Source: an uncultured Pseudovibrio sp. (GTDB taxonomy: Bacteria; Pseudomonadota; Alphaproteobacteria; Rhizobiales; Stappiaceae). Taken from it: a stretch of DNA of 64,000 bases. The notes beneath the pieces are model-generated. The model was not told the DNA's origin. It did no database searches and saw only the letters and a program-made list of their open reading frames with translations. The DNA lies in the NCBI GenBank assembly GCA_947502585.1, contig CANNAV010000004.1, positions 1-64,000 of the forward strand, given 5' to 3'. Positions 28,498 through 38,980 of the stretch are shown one piece after another. The position numbers were made by a program, and so were the translations under genes. Positions within the stretch are counted from its first letter, which is position 1. Each line of letters begins with the position of its first letter.

Positions 28498-31134
28498 ATG
28501 CGAACTGAGACAGCTCAGCTCATTAAACTGAAAGACTACAAAGAGACACCCTACATCATCGAGAATGTTTCTCTCGTCTTCAAGCTTCAGCCAGAAGAAA
28601 CCGAGATTATTTCCACCCTTACCCTTTCCAAACGCAAAGGCACCAAAGTCGGCACTCCGCTTAAGCTGGATGGTGATGATCTTACGCTGGTCTCCGCTGC
28701 CATCGATGGCACAGCATTGGCAAAAGACACTTTTGAAGCCGCTGCCGACAAACTGGTCATTCATGCTCCCCCTGCTGAGCGCTTCCAGCTGGAAGTTGTC
28801 ACCAGGGTCAACCCAACCACCAACACAAAACTTGAAGGGCTATACCTTTCTCAGGGCATTTACTGCACTCAGTGTGAAGCAGAGGGTTTCCGCCGGATCA
28901 CTTATTACTATGATCGCCCGGATGTACTTTCCGTATTCACCACCCGCATTGAAGCAGACAAAGCGACTAATCCGATTTTGCTGGGTAATGGTAATCCACA
29001 GTCCTCAGGTAACATTGAAGGCACTGACCGTCACTTTGCAGTGTGGCATGATCCACACCCGAAGCCAGCTTATCTGTTTGCACTTGTTGCAGGCGATCTT
29101 GCCTGCATTTCAGAGAAGTACACCACAGCCTCCGGCACACCAGTTGATCTGAACATCTTTGTCGAAAAAGGCAATGAGGACCGCGCTGATTGGTCCATGG
29201 ACAGTCTGATCCGTTCGATGCGCTGGGACGAGAAGGTATTTGGCCGTGAATACGATCTGGATGTGTTCAACATTGTTGCTGTTTCTGCGTTCAACATGGG
29301 CGCAATGGAGAATAAAGGCCTTAATATCTTCAACGACAAGTATATTCTGGCCGATAGTGACACAGCTACTGACTCCGATTACGAAAGTATTGAGACCGTT
29401 GTCGCCCACGAATACTTCCACAACTGGACTGGCAACCGCATTACCTGCCGTGAATGGTTCCAGCTTTGTCTGAAGGAAGGTTTGACTGTGTTCCGTGATC
29501 AGGAGTTCTCTTCTGATGAACGTTCCCGCCCTGTGAAACGAATTGCTGATGTGATCCGCCTGAAGTCCCGTCAGTTCCCTGAGGATCAGGGGCCTCTTTC
29601 GCATCCGGTTCGCCCGACAGAATACAAAGAGATCAACAACTTCTATACAGCCACTGTTTATGACAAAGGCGCTGAGCTGGTTCGTATGATCAAGACTATC
29701 CTTGGTGCAGACAATTTCAGAAGAGGGATGGAGCTATATTTCAAGCGGCATGACGGTGATGCCTCAACCATTGAGGATTTCATTAAATGCTTTGAAGATG
29801 CAACCAGATTCGATTTGTCTCATTTCAGCTTGTGGTACCACCAGTCCGGGACGCCAGTTGTTAAGGCAAAAGGCTCCTACGACGAGGCTGTAAAGACTTT
29901 CACTCTGCATCTTGAGCAGGTTAATGCCCCGACACCGGGACAGGATCAAAAGAAACCATTCTTCATTCCTATTCGATTTGGCCTGGTCGGCCCGAATGGC
30001 GATGACCTTGCGTTTTCCAGTGTCGAAGGTGCGCAAGTCGATGGTGATTTGCTGTATCTGAGCAAAAACGAGCAGACTGTTGTCTTCCATGGCATCGGCA
30101 GCAAGCCTGTTCCTTCCCTGCTGCGTGAGTTCTCAGCTCCGGTTAAGCTGGAAACAGGCCTGTCCCGTGAAGATCAGATTTTCCTGATGCGCCACGACAT
30201 TGACCCGTTCAATCGCTGGCAGGCTGCTCAAGCACTGATGACCGAACTGCTTATTGAACTGACCACCGGCGAAGAACCGGCAGGCAAGGATGCCTTTATT
30301 GAGGCTCTCGGTCACATGGCAGAGGATGAGAGGCTTGACCATGCATTCCGCGGCTTTGGGCTGATGTTGCCAAGCGAGCAGGCAGTCGCACTCGAAATTG
30401 GCAAGGATATCGACACAGATGCCATCGGCAATGCGCGTGATGCCTTCTCCAAAGATATCGGTGTTGCGCTCTATGACACCTTCAAACGAATCTATGATGC
30501 ATTGGAGATGCCGGCAACATTCAGCCCGGATGCTGTTTCAGCCGGCAAGCGTTCACTCAGGCTGCGTTGTTTATCTTATTTAGCAGCAAGTAAATATGAA
30601 GACAGCGCAGCTCTGACTAAAGCGCATTTTGATGCTGCCGATAACATGACGGACCGGATCAGTGCCTTGAACTTCCTGGTCAGGTTTCAGCTTGCAGGAG
30701 CACAAGAAGCGATGGCTTCCTTTGAAGAACGCCACAAGGGTATTGCTCTTGCCATGGATAAATGGTTGGGCATTGCGGCCAGCGCACCAAACAAAGACAC
30801 GATTGGTGCTCTGCGTACTCTTACAGAACATCCTGCGTTTTCCTGGGATAATCCAAATCGCATCTATGCGCTCATGGGCGGCTTCCTGAGGGGCAATACA
30901 AGAGGTTTCCATGCTGCTGATGGCGTAGGATATGATTATCTTGCTGAAATCACGTTGCAACTGGACAAGACTAACCCTCAGGTTGCTTCCAGAATGGTCA
31001 AAAATTTTGGCACCTGGAAGAATATGAATGCGCAACGCAGAGTAAAGGCGGAAGCCGCTTTGAAGCGAATTCTTGAATCTGACCAGCAACTCTCTACCGA
31101 TGTCAAAGAAATAGTTGAGCTGTGCCTAGACTAA
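28498..31134 (+). CDS. pepN: Aminopeptidase N
   Basis: 878 residues, close to E. coli PepN (870). An M1 zinc aminopeptidase removing N-terminal residues from peptides in the cytoplasm. The exopeptidase motif GAMENKGL and zinc site HEYFHNWTGNR followed by LKEGLTVF (HExxH-18-E) are intact. ATG 28498 has GGGAG about nine bases upstream; the frame is open from a TTG at 28441 that would add 19 unfamiliar residues. It is monocistronic with a strong intrinsic terminator, and the upstream 260 bases are shared with the divergent CoA-transferase gene. Confidence 0.96.
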   Translation: MRTETAQLIKLKDYKETPYIIENVSLVFKLQPEETEIISTLTLSKRKGTKVGTPLKLDGDDLTLVSAAIDGTALAKDTFEAAADKLVIHAPPAERFQLEVVTRVNPTTNTKLEGLYLSQGIYCTQCEAEGFRRITYYYDRPDVLSVFTTRIEADKATNPILLGNGNPQSSGNIEGTDRHFAVWHDPHPKPAYLFALVAGDLACISEKYTTASGTPVDLNIFVEKGNEDRADWSMDSLIRSMRWDEKVFGREYDLDVFNIVAVSAFNMGAMENKGLNIFNDKYILADSDTATDSDYESIETVVAHEYFHNWTGNRITCREWFQLCLKEGLTVFRDQEFSSDERSRPVKRIADVIRLKSRQFPEDQGPLSHPVRPTEYKEINNFYTATVYDKGAELVRMIKTILGADNFRRGMELYFKRHDGDASTIEDFIKCFEDATRFDLSHFSLWYHQSGTPVVKAKGSYDEAVKTFTLHLEQVNAPTPGQDQKKPFFIPIRFGLVGPNGDDLAFSSVEGAQVDGDLLYLSKNEQTVVFHGIGSKPVPSLLREFSAPVKLETGLSREDQIFLMRHDIDPFNRWQAAQALMTELLIELTTGEEPAGKDAFIEALGHMAEDERLDHAFRGFGLMLPSEQAVALEIGKDIDTDAIGNARDAFSKDIGVALYDTFKRIYDALEMPATFSPDAVSAGKRSLRLRCLSYLAASKYEDSAALTKAHFDAADNMTDRISALNFLVRFQLAGAQEAMASFEERHKGIALAMDKWLGIAASAPNKDTIGALRTLTEHPAFSWDNPNRIYALMGGFLRGNTRGFHAADGVGYDYLAEITLQLDKTNPQVASRMVKNFGTWKNMNAQRRVKAEAALKRILESDQQLSTDVKEIVELCLD

Positions 31135-31181
31135 GACAGTCTGCTTTGCATCCTGTGAAGTCTCTGAGGGTCCCGGAAAAA

Positions 31182-31220
31182 TTAACGGCAGCAAAATGTG
31201 CTGCCGTTAACCATTTTTTT
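31182..31220 (+). terminator. Rho-independent terminator after pepN
   Basis: A perfect 11-bp stem (TTAACGGCAGC at 31182-31192 with its complement at 31200-31210) has a 7-base loop and is followed by CCATTTTTTT (T-run 31214-31220). It stands 48 bases after the pepN stop. Confidence 0.9.
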
Positions 31221-31327
31221 GTAGGGAGACTCTGGACAAGTTGATTCGGATAGACTCAAATAAAAGTGATTCGGGTGATTTATTACCTGGGTTATTTGCA
31301 GCGGAATCTGACACATGGAGGGCATTC

Positions 31328-33703
31328 ATGGCACGAGCCTTTGCGGGGGGCGCGACTGCTCGACGACTCTTGAGTTCGACCAAACGGGCAGGCAAAGAAG
31401 ATGCTTTGACCGGACATATCAAGTTGCTCGCTCAACCAGCCTACCAACGTCTCTTAACTACGGAACCCATGATGCGCAGAATTATTCCTGCACTTTGCAT
31501 CGTGTTCATTGCGTGTACCGCTATTTTTCGCGGACTTGAGATTGCTTACAATTATGAGCGTGTCAGCCAGAAGGCTCAGGACGATCTCACACTTATTGCA
31601 ACTGCCCTGACCGCCAGCCTTGAAATTTCTGAGCAAGAAAAAGGCTCCGCGGGCCTGACGTCCGCTTTACAGCGTGCACTTTCTGAGGCCCTGCCACCTC
31701 GGGCCACCAGTCAAAGCCGCCAGATTCTTATGACTGACCCAAACGGCATCATTGTTGCCAGCGCCCCGACCCGTCCTGACATGGAAGGGTTGAAGATCAC
31801 CAGTTTCCTTGGTGACACGCAACCGATGACGTTCTTTGGAAAGCGCGCAGGTGTTTTAACGCTCAATGAGGGCACCAGTGATGCAACCCGCGCAACGGTT
31901 CATCATTTGCCCAACAAACTTGGTATGGTTGCTATCATGCAGCCGGAAGATGCAATTTTTTCCTCCTGGCGCGCTGAGCTTTCCACCAATGTTACGATCT
32001 TTGTCGCAACCTCAATGGTTCTGCTGGTCATCATCTACGCCTATTTTGCGCAGGCAACTCGTGCACAGCAGGCAGATAGCATTTATTCGGCGACGCGCAC
32101 CCGCATAGACGCAGCACTTAACCGTGGTCGTTGTGGCCTGTTTGACTGGGATCTGTCGCGTGGCCGCGTGTTCTGGTCTGCCTCGCTCTATGAAATGCTG
32201 GGTATGGAACCGCGCAATGACATTATGGGCTTTGCAGAAATCCAATCCCTTACCCATGCTGATGATGTGGATCTTTATGATCTTGCCAAAAGCCTTCTGG
32301 ATATCGGCAAGAACAACGTAGATCGTCAATGGCGCATGCGTCACATTGATGGTTCCTGGGTCTGGCTGCGTGTTCGTGCAGAAGTTCAAACCGATGCGGG
32401 TACAAATGAACCCCATCTGATCGGCATCTGTATGGATGTGACTGAACAGAAGCGTTTGGCTGAACAGAACCGCACAGCTGATCTGCGCCTGCGTGATGCG
32501 ATTGAAAACATCTCCGAGGCCTTTGTTTTGTGGGATGCGGACAACCATCTGGTAATGTGTAACTCCAATTACCGCAAACTGCACCAGTTACCAGACCATG
32601 TTGTTCAGTCGGGTACTCCTTATGCCACCGTCATGTCCTCTGCCAGCCAACCGATTATTTCAGAGCCGGAGGAAGGGGAGAACATTGATAGCAATATAGG
32701 GAGCGCCTACAAGGTTGAGATGGAAGGTGGTCGCTGGCTTCAGGTTTCGGAGCGCCGCACCAAAGATGGTGGCTTCGTTTCCGTTGGCACCGATATTACA
32801 GAGCTGAAACGTAAGGAAGAGAAACTACTTGAGTCCGAGCGGGGCCATATGGCGACCATTGCCGACTTGCGCCAGTCACGGCAGAAACTTGAGCTTCAGG
32901 CACAGCAGCTGGTGGAACTGACCGAGAAATATGCGGATGAAAAGACCCGGGCGGAAGAAGCAAACCAGGCGAAGTCAGAGTTCCTGGCAAACATCTCCCA
33001 CGAGTTGAGAACACCCCTGAATGCGATCATCGGCTTCTCCGAGATCATGGATCAGGCTATGTTTGGCGACCTTGGATCTGATAAGTACCGGGAATATTGC
33101 AAGGACATTCATTCCTCCGGCAACTATCTGCTGAACGTGATCAACGATATTCTGGATATGTCCAAAATTGAAGCCGGACGGATTGAACTGTCTGTTGAAG
33201 ATGTTCAGATCCGGCAGATCGTTCAGGATGCTACCCGGATTATCTCTGCAACGGCAGCCGAGAAAAACATCAAGGTTGTCAGCGAAAACCTGCCTCAGAT
33301 GCATCTGCAGGCTGACCGCCGCGCTGTTAAACAGATCCTGCTGAACCTGCTTGCAAACTCCATCAAGTTCACTCCGGACAATGGAGAGGTTCGGGTCTCA
33401 GCCCGCAAAGTTGGTGCCTATGCGGAACTCAGAATTTCCGATAACGGGATCGGCATAGCCAAGAAAGACATCGACCGTCTCGCAAAGCCGTTTGTTCAGG
33501 TGGAGAACCAATTCACCAAGACACACAAGGGTTCAGGCCTTGGTCTGGCAATTGCACGTTCTCTCAGCGAGCTTCACGGAGGATACATGGAAATCGCTTC
33601 TGAAGTTGGGACAGGCACCGAAGTCACAATAAAACTACCTTTGAAAGCCAAAGGCCGCGACAAAGGCCGCCTGTCAGGCATCAGCAAACTGAACGCCGCT
33701 TAA
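31328..33703 (+). CDS. PAS-domain sensor histidine kinase (PdhS/PleC-like)
   Basis: 791 residues from ATG 31328, chosen because GGAGGG lies five bases upstream; the frame opens earlier at TTG 31241. Two membrane helices (about 50-66 and 223-242) flank a periplasmic region. Two PAS domains follow (about 255-370 and 387-490), then a short coiled coil and the kinase core. The phosphoacceptor is His558 in NISHELRTPLNAIIGFSEIM, with an N-box NLLANSIKF near 670 and GSGLGLAIARSL near 737. The H-box resembles the DivJ/PleC/PdhS cell-cycle kinases that signal to DivK/PleD; that assignment is inference. No response regulator is adjacent. Confidence 0.88.
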   Translation: MARAFAGGATARRLLSSTKRAGKEDALTGHIKLLAQPAYQRLLTTEPMMRRIIPALCIVFIACTAIFRGLEIAYNYERVSQKAQDDLTLIATALTASLEISEQEKGSAGLTSALQRALSEALPPRATSQSRQILMTDPNGIIVASAPTRPDMEGLKITSFLGDTQPMTFFGKRAGVLTLNEGTSDATRATVHHLPNKLGMVAIMQPEDAIFSSWRAELSTNVTIFVATSMVLLVIIYAYFAQATRAQQADSIYSATRTRIDAALNRGRCGLFDWDLSRGRVFWSASLYEMLGMEPRNDIMGFAEIQSLTHADDVDLYDLAKSLLDIGKNNVDRQWRMRHIDGSWVWLRVRAEVQTDAGTNEPHLIGICMDVTEQKRLAEQNRTADLRLRDAIENISEAFVLWDADNHLVMCNSNYRKLHQLPDHVVQSGTPYATVMSSASQPIISEPEEGENIDSNIGSAYKVEMEGGRWLQVSERRTKDGGFVSVGTDITELKRKEEKLLESERGHMATIADLRQSRQKLELQAQQLVELTEKYADEKTRAEEANQAKSEFLANISHELRTPLNAIIGFSEIMDQAMFGDLGSDKYREYCKDIHSSGNYLLNVINDILDMSKIEAGRIELSVEDVQIRQIVQDATRIISATAAEKNIKVVSENLPQMHLQADRRAVKQILLNLLANSIKFTPDNGEVRVSARKVGAYAELRISDNGIGIAKKDIDRLAKPFVQVENQFTKTHKGSGLGLAIARSLSELHGGYMEIASEVGTGTEVTIKLPLKAKGRDKGRLSGISKLNAA

Positions 33704-33720
33704 GAAAAATTTCCGCAACG

Positions 33721-33747
33721 AAAGGCCGCTTCATCAGCGGCCTTTTT
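33721..33747. terminator. Bidirectional terminator between kinase and glnE
   Basis: Perfect 9-bp stem AAAGGCCGC (33721-33729) with GCGGCCTTT (33737-33745), loop of 7, followed by further T on the plus strand and preceded by A-rich sequence for the minus strand. It lies between two convergent genes and can serve both. Confidence 0.88.
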
Positions 33748-33769
33748 GCTATTATCAATGACTATCAAC

Positions 33770-36700
33770 TCAGCCAGTTTTACCAGCTGCTTTCACTTTG
33801 CCAATGAGATGCTCAAAGGTTCTGCGTACCATGACCTGTTGTTCCTGCATGTAGATGGTCAGACGTTCGAAATCCGGCTCGCCACCTGCATTCACAAGAA
33901 GGTCGAGTAAACCGCCCGGAGCCGCCTTCGGATCGAAGTGACCTGTATGAGTAAGCTTCAGGATTTGATTCAGATCCTCATAGTTTCGAAGAGCCGGAAT
34001 GAGCGTATCGGCATCTTCTTCACTCAGAACTCCGTAATCGCGCGCCTTTAGCAATGCATCTTCTGTACGCGCCTGTAGCACCTCCGGGTGCTCAACACCG
34101 TGAGCCAGTTGCAAGAACTGGGCGATGAATTCAATATCGATCAATCCCCCCGGAATTCCCTTGATTTGCCACGGGCTTTTTGCAGGCTTTTGCTTCTGGA
34201 TGCGCGCGCGCATATCGCAGACATCATGAGCCAGCTTTTTAATGTCCCGCTTATCCTGTAGTAACTGAGAGACTGCACAATTGATCTGCACAGCAAACTC
34301 AGGACTTGAGCTGGTGATAACACGCGCACGCGTCAGGGCCATGTGTTCCCACGTCCAGGCATCGTTGGACTGATAGGCCCTGAAGGAGGCAAAGCGTGTT
34401 GCCAGCGGTCCGGAATTGCCTGATGGGCGTAGACGAAAATCGACATCATAGAGGATACCTTCAGCCGTCGGCGCAGTCAGAGCAGATACAAGACGTTGTG
34501 TAAGGCGACTGTAGTACTGGCTTGGAGCCAACGGGCGTTTGCCGTCACTTTGCACAACAGTCTCGGGGAAATCGTAGAGCAGGATCAGGTCAAGATCAGA
34601 GGCACACGTGATTTCCTGCCCGCCCAGTTTACCCATGGCAACAAGCGCAAGTTCTGCACACGGGATTTTGCCGTGGATGTCTTCCAGCTCTTGCTGAACA
34701 CGCGGGAGCAGCTGACAGAGCACAGCATCTGCAAGCGTTGAGAGCCCCTGCCCTAACTCTGCTGCTGTGATCGTTCCTGTGATCAGGCGCAGGCCGAGTA
34801 AGAATTGTTGCTCCTGTACAAAGATACGCGCCCGATCAAGAGCCTCTTCATAGTACCCAGCCTGATTGAGCGTAACGGCAAGCGCGGTTTCAATCTGCTC
34901 TGCAGACGGTGCGCCCCCAAAAAATGCCGGATCGAGAAGTGCATCCAGAACGTGGACGCGTCTGGAGACAATCTCCGCCATGCGTGGAGCATTGCCCATG
35001 ACCATCGTCAGCAGGTTAAACAGATGCGGGTTTGACTTGAGTAAGCCGAAAAGCTGCACTCCCATAGGCAGTTTGGAGAGGAAGGAGTCAAATGTAAGCA
35101 GCGCCTTATCCGCATTTTCTGAGCGTGCCAGTGCATCCAGAAGGACAGGTGTGAACTCAGTCAACCGCTCGCGAGATTTTTGCGCACGCACTGCCGGATA
35201 CCTGCCGTAGTGCCACTGGCGAATGGTGCGGATTGCATCGACGGGCCTCTGGAAGCCCAATTGGCTGAGAGTTTCGAGCGTATTCGGGTCTTCATCATCT
35301 CCTGTGAAAACCAGGTTGCCAAGATTGGTTGCCAGATCTGGCTCATGCTCAAACAAGCCGGAATAATGTTTTTGCACCAACTCAAACTTACTGCGGATCT
35401 GTTTAGAAAACTCAGCCCGATCCCTAATACCCATAAGGTGATAGACGCGTGCCAATGCCTCTTCATCCTTAGGTAAGATATGGGTCTGCTCATCATTGAT
35501 CATCTGGATGCGATGCTCAACCTCGCGCAGGTAGCGATAGGCTTCTTCCATATCTTCTGCAGCTGCCTGGTCGATCCAGCCGCAATCAGCCAGTCTTGCC
35601 AGTGTAATCAGTGTCCGCCGGTCGCGTAGTTGCGGGTTTCGGCCACCTGCAATCAACTGCTGGGTCTGGGCGAAAAACTCTACTTCACGAATACCGCCTC
35701 GTCCCAGTTTTACATTGTGACCAGCAACCGATATTTTGCTGAAGCCTTTGTGGGCGTGGATCTGACGTTTGATGGAGTGCACATCTGAGATAGCTGCATA
35801 GTCCAGATATTTGCGCCAGACGAATGGTTGGATCTCTTCAAGGAAGATCTCACCAGCTTCAACATCACCGGCACATGGACGCGCTTTGATAAGCGCTGCG
35901 CGCTCCCAGTTCTGGCCAAGGCTTTCATAGTAAACCAGTGCTGCAGGAACAGATATTGCGAGCGGGGTCGCTCCTGGATCAGGCCGCAGGCGTAAGTCGG
36001 TTCTGAAAACATATCCGTCGCCAGTACGCTCATTCAGGAGCTTCACCATACGGCGTGTGATCCGGACGAACTCAACAGGCGCTTCAGCGCCACCAATCAG
36101 GCGACTGCGCTCAGGATCGTAGAGAACGATAAGGTCGATATCAGAGGAGTAGTTAAGTTCACCAGCACCATGTTTTCCCATAGCCAGAATGAAGAAGCCT
36201 GCATCTTTCTCCGGTTCGTCGTGATCAACCGGAATAAACTTGCCTCTGACTTCGAGCTCACGCAAACAGAAGCGCAGGCAGGCGGTCAAAGATGCATCTG
36301 CGAATCTGGTGAGTGCACTCGTTACGTTTTCCAGCGGCCATGCGCCTGCAATATCCGCCAGCGCAACTGTGAGAGCCAATTCCTGTTTGGCCAGGCGCAG
36401 CGACTGCATAAGTGCTGCTTCGCTTTCAGAGCGGGCATTCAGACAGTCCTGTAAAAGGATAGCAATAGTCTCTTCCGGCGGCGCTTTCAAAATACGCAGG
36501 AAGCGCTGAACATCGCGCAGCATGGTCTCGCGCAGGAACGGTGCATTGGTCATAAAGCCTTTAATAAAGCTGCGCAGATGGGGAGCACCCTGACAGAGCT
36601 GCTCAAACTCGGAAATGAGTTCCTTGCGTTCCAGATTCTCAGTAAGATCTTTCAGGTGCCGATTACCCAGATCGTCATCTGCACAAATGGGCTGGTGTTT

Positions 36701-36802
36701 CAAGCGCTCAAATAAAGGAGCCAGAACTCTTTCACGATCTTCGCACTTCACAATGCTGCTTTTTTTTAGCTGGTGGCGTTCTTCTTCCGAGCCTTGTCCC
36801 AT
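33770..36802 (-). CDS. glnE: Bifunctional glutamine-synthetase adenylyltransferase/adenylyl-removase
   Basis: 1010 residues. Controls nitrogen assimilation by adding AMP to, or removing it from, glutamine synthetase in response to PII and glutamine. Two nucleotidyltransferase domains are visible: the first with GKHGAGELNYSSDIDLIVLY (near 208), the second with AMGKLGGQEITCASDLDLIL (near 700), both with the DxD metal motif. Helical linker domains follow each. ATG 36802 lies inside the end of the upstream kinase gene (37-base overlap) with GAGAGGG nine bases upstream, implying translational coupling. The order regulator-kinase-glnE is common in Hyphomicrobiales. Confidence 0.95.
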   Translation of the reverse strand: MGQGSEEERHQLKKSSIVKCEDRERVLAPLFERLKHQPICADDDLGNRHLKDLTENLERKELISEFEQLCQGAPHLRSFIKGFMTNAPFLRETMLRDVQRFLRILKAPPEETIAILLQDCLNARSESEAALMQSLRLAKQELALTVALADIAGAWPLENVTSALTRFADASLTACLRFCLRELEVRGKFIPVDHDEPEKDAGFFILAMGKHGAGELNYSSDIDLIVLYDPERSRLIGGAEAPVEFVRITRRMVKLLNERTGDGYVFRTDLRLRPDPGATPLAISVPAALVYYESLGQNWERAALIKARPCAGDVEAGEIFLEEIQPFVWRKYLDYAAISDVHSIKRQIHAHKGFSKISVAGHNVKLGRGGIREVEFFAQTQQLIAGGRNPQLRDRRTLITLARLADCGWIDQAAAEDMEEAYRYLREVEHRIQMINDEQTHILPKDEEALARVYHLMGIRDRAEFSKQIRSKFELVQKHYSGLFEHEPDLATNLGNLVFTGDDEDPNTLETLSQLGFQRPVDAIRTIRQWHYGRYPAVRAQKSRERLTEFTPVLLDALARSENADKALLTFDSFLSKLPMGVQLFGLLKSNPHLFNLLTMVMGNAPRMAEIVSRRVHVLDALLDPAFFGGAPSAEQIETALAVTLNQAGYYEEALDRARIFVQEQQFLLGLRLITGTITAAELGQGLSTLADAVLCQLLPRVQQELEDIHGKIPCAELALVAMGKLGGQEITCASDLDLILLYDFPETVVQSDGKRPLAPSQYYSRLTQRLVSALTAPTAEGILYDVDFRLRPSGNSGPLATRFASFRAYQSNDAWTWEHMALTRARVITSSSPEFAVQINCAVSQLLQDKRDIKKLAHDVCDMRARIQKQKPAKSPWQIKGIPGGLIDIEFIAQFLQLAHGVEHPEVLQARTEDALLKARDYGVLSEEDADTLIPALRNYEDLNQILKLTHTGHFDPKAAPGGLLDLLVNAGGEPDFERLTIYMQEQQVMVRRTFEHLIGKVKAAGKTG

Positions 36803-38262
36803 GTTTCGTTGCCCTCTCCCTCACCTCTTTGCCCCTTGCTGAGAGGCAGAATAATCCGGGCACGCAGGCCAGATTGCCCGTCACTTTCAGAATCAGCTGG
36901 TCTCCCGGCATATGTTAGCTGTAACTCTCCATGATGGAGAGTTACCACCGCCTTGATAAGTGACAATCCAAGCCCTGAACCTGGTGCATGACGAGAGCTG
37001 TCAAGCCGAACGAAACGATTACATACCCGCTCCCGATCGGCTTCAGCAATACCGACACCATTATCTTCTATGCTGAGTATAGCCTGCTCATCGGTTCCAG
37101 ACAGGAAAACTTTGATTGCAGGTTTAACATTACCGGCGTCCGGACGACCGTACTTAAGGGCATTTTCTATCAGGTTTGCGAGCGCTTGCGCCAATAACTC
37201 GCGGTCACCTTCAATAACTGGTTCATCTTCCAGGGAGACAGTGAACACAACACCCTTATCTTCGGCAACGGGCTCATACAGCTCGCAAACGTCCTTGACG
37301 ATATCAGCCAGCTTAACCAGTTGTAGCTCAACTCCAGTGGAACCAGCTTCCACGCGCGCGATGCGTAACACTGCGTTGAAGGTGTTGATCAGTTCATCTG
37401 TCTCAACCAGTGTCTCATCCAGACATTCACGCCCTTCATTTTCACTAAGGTTTTGCCGCAATGCAGCTTCCAGCCGGCCACGCATGCGTGTGAGCGGTGT
37501 TTTGAGATCATGAGCAATGTTGTCAGAAACTTCCTTGAGGCCCGTCATCAGCTCTTCAATGCGATCCAGCATCACGTTGAGGTTGTTTGCCAGGCGGTCG
37601 AACTCATCGCCATTACCTGTCACTTCCAGACGACCGGCAAGGTCACCTTCCATAATCAGGCGTGAGCTCATGGAAAAGTTGTCGATGCGTTTCAGGATAC
37701 GGCGGTTGAGAAAGAACCACGTAATTCCAGCCAATACGACCATCCCTACCAGCCAAAGGGTTAAAGCATCGCCCAGCAAGCTTTTCAGATGGACCTGATC
37801 TTCCAGATCTCGCCCTACCAACAACTTGAAGTTGCCTGGAAGTTCAAAGATTCTGACGATTGCCTCACCTTTGTTCCGGTTCGTTTCAGCTAAACCCAGC
37901 GGTGTGTAGGAAACGAACTGAATTCGGCCATCAGACACCGAGAGGACTTTCTCAGGCAGATACGCGATATTGCCGGTAATGACGTTTCCGGAATAATCCA
38001 GAATGAGATAGAGATTGGAATTCGGGCTTCGGACACGGCGCTCCACACCAACAATCAACCCGTTGATACCACTTTGAGCGTACTGTTCGACAAGACCCTG
38101 AATTTCAGCATCTACTGTCTGCACAACCTGTTTGTTCATCAGGTCATCTGTGTTCTGCGAGATGAAGATGAACAAAAACACAGACAGCGCTGTAAACGAC
38201 GTCAGATAAATAGCGGCCAGCTTGAAGGCTGTGGTTGAGAGAATCCTAGTTAGAGTTGTCAC
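36766..38262 (-). CDS. Sensor histidine kinase (HAMP, EnvZ/PhoQ-type)
   Basis: About 498 residues from GTG 38262, which overlaps the response regulator by 17 bases. Helix 1 (about 12-32), a periplasmic stretch of about 130 residues, helix 2, HAMP domain, then HisKA with His251 in DNIAHDLKTPLTRMRGR. The N-box is ANLIENALKYG and the G-boxes are DNGVGI and GSGLGLSL. Partner of the regulator just upstream. The signal is unknown; being downstream of degP suggests envelope stress or protein quality, an inference from position only. Confidence 0.88.
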   Translation of the reverse strand: MTTLTRILSTTAFKLAAIYLTSFTALSVFLFIFISQNTDDLMNKQVVQTVDAEIQGLVEQYAQSGINGLIVGVERRVRSPNSNLYLILDYSGNVITGNIAYLPEKVLSVSDGRIQFVSYTPLGLAETNRNKGEAIVRIFELPGNFKLLVGRDLEDQVHLKSLLGDALTLWLVGMVVLAGITWFFLNRRILKRIDNFSMSSRLIMEGDLAGRLEVTGNGDEFDRLANNLNVMLDRIEELMTGLKEVSDNIAHDLKTPLTRMRGRLEAALRQNLSENEGRECLDETLVETDELINTFNAVLRIARVEAGSTGVELQLVKLADIVKDVCELYEPVAEDKGVVFTVSLEDEPVIEGDRELLAQALANLIENALKYGRPDAGNVKPAIKVFLSGTDEQAILSIEDNGVGIAEADRERVCNRFVRLDSSRHAPGSGLGLSLIKAVVTLHHGELQLTYAGRPADSESDGQSGLRARIILPLSKGQRGEGEGNETWDKARKKNATS

Positions 38263-38926
38263 GGATAGAATATCCCGCACCACGAACAGTATGAAGCAAC
38301 GGGAAGTCAAACCCCTTGTCAATCTTAGACCTAAGCCTTGAAACGTGAACATCAATCACGTTGGTCTGCGGGTCAAAATGATAATCCCAGACGTTTTCCA
38401 GCAGCATAGTGCGGGTCACCACCTGTCCAGCGTATTTCATGAGGTATTCAAGCAGGCGGAACTCGCGGGGTTGCAGCAGGATCTCCTGCCCGGCACGGGC
38501 AACGGAATGCGCCAGGCGATCTAATACCAGATCAGCAACCTGCAATTTGGTTTCGACCTGCGGGCCTGCCTTACGTCGGCTCAACACTTCAACGCGGGCA
38601 AGCAGCTCAGAAAAAGCGTAGGGCTTGGAAAGATAGTCATCTCCACCTGCACGAAGGCCGGTAACACGATCGTCTACCTGCGAAAGAGCCGAGAGGATCA
38701 ATACAGGCGTTTCGTCACCAGAGGCGCGCAAAGTTTCGATGATGGAGAGGCCATCACGTTTTGGCAGCATACGATCAATGACGAGAACATCCCACGTATT
38801 GGAGATTGCCAGCTCAAGTCCGTCTTCGCCATTGTCTGCGTGATCAGGAGAGTGCCCTGCTTCCTTCAGTGCTTTGAGCAGATAGTCCGCCGCTTCCCGA
38901 TCATCTTCAATAATCAAGATTCTCAT
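38246..38926 (-). CDS. OmpR/PhoB-family response regulator
   Basis: 226 residues. Receiver domain 1-115 with acidic pocket IIEDD, phosphoacceptor Asp51 in VLVIDRMLPKRDG, and Lys in DYLSKPYAF. A winged-helix DNA-binding domain occupies about 130-222, with TNVIDVHVSRLRSKID and TVRGAGYSI. It is co-transcribed with the kinase that overlaps its 3' end. ATG 38926 follows CCGGGGAA. It is separated from degP by about 300 bases and a terminator, so it has its own promoter. Confidence 0.92.
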   Translation of the reverse strand: MRILIIEDDREAADYLLKALKEAGHSPDHADNGEDGLELAISNTWDVLVIDRMLPKRDGLSIIETLRASGDETPVLILSALSQVDDRVTGLRAGGDDYLSKPYAFSELLARVEVLSRRKAGPQVETKLQVADLVLDRLAHSVARAGQEILLQPREFRLLEYLMKYAGQVVTRTMLLENVWDYHFDPQTNVIDVHVSRLRSKIDKGFDFPLLHTVRGAGYSIRDNSN

Positions 38927-38980
38927 TTTTCATTCCCCGGAGCAAGGCCTTTGCCGTTTCCTCACATTGACGGGAAACGA

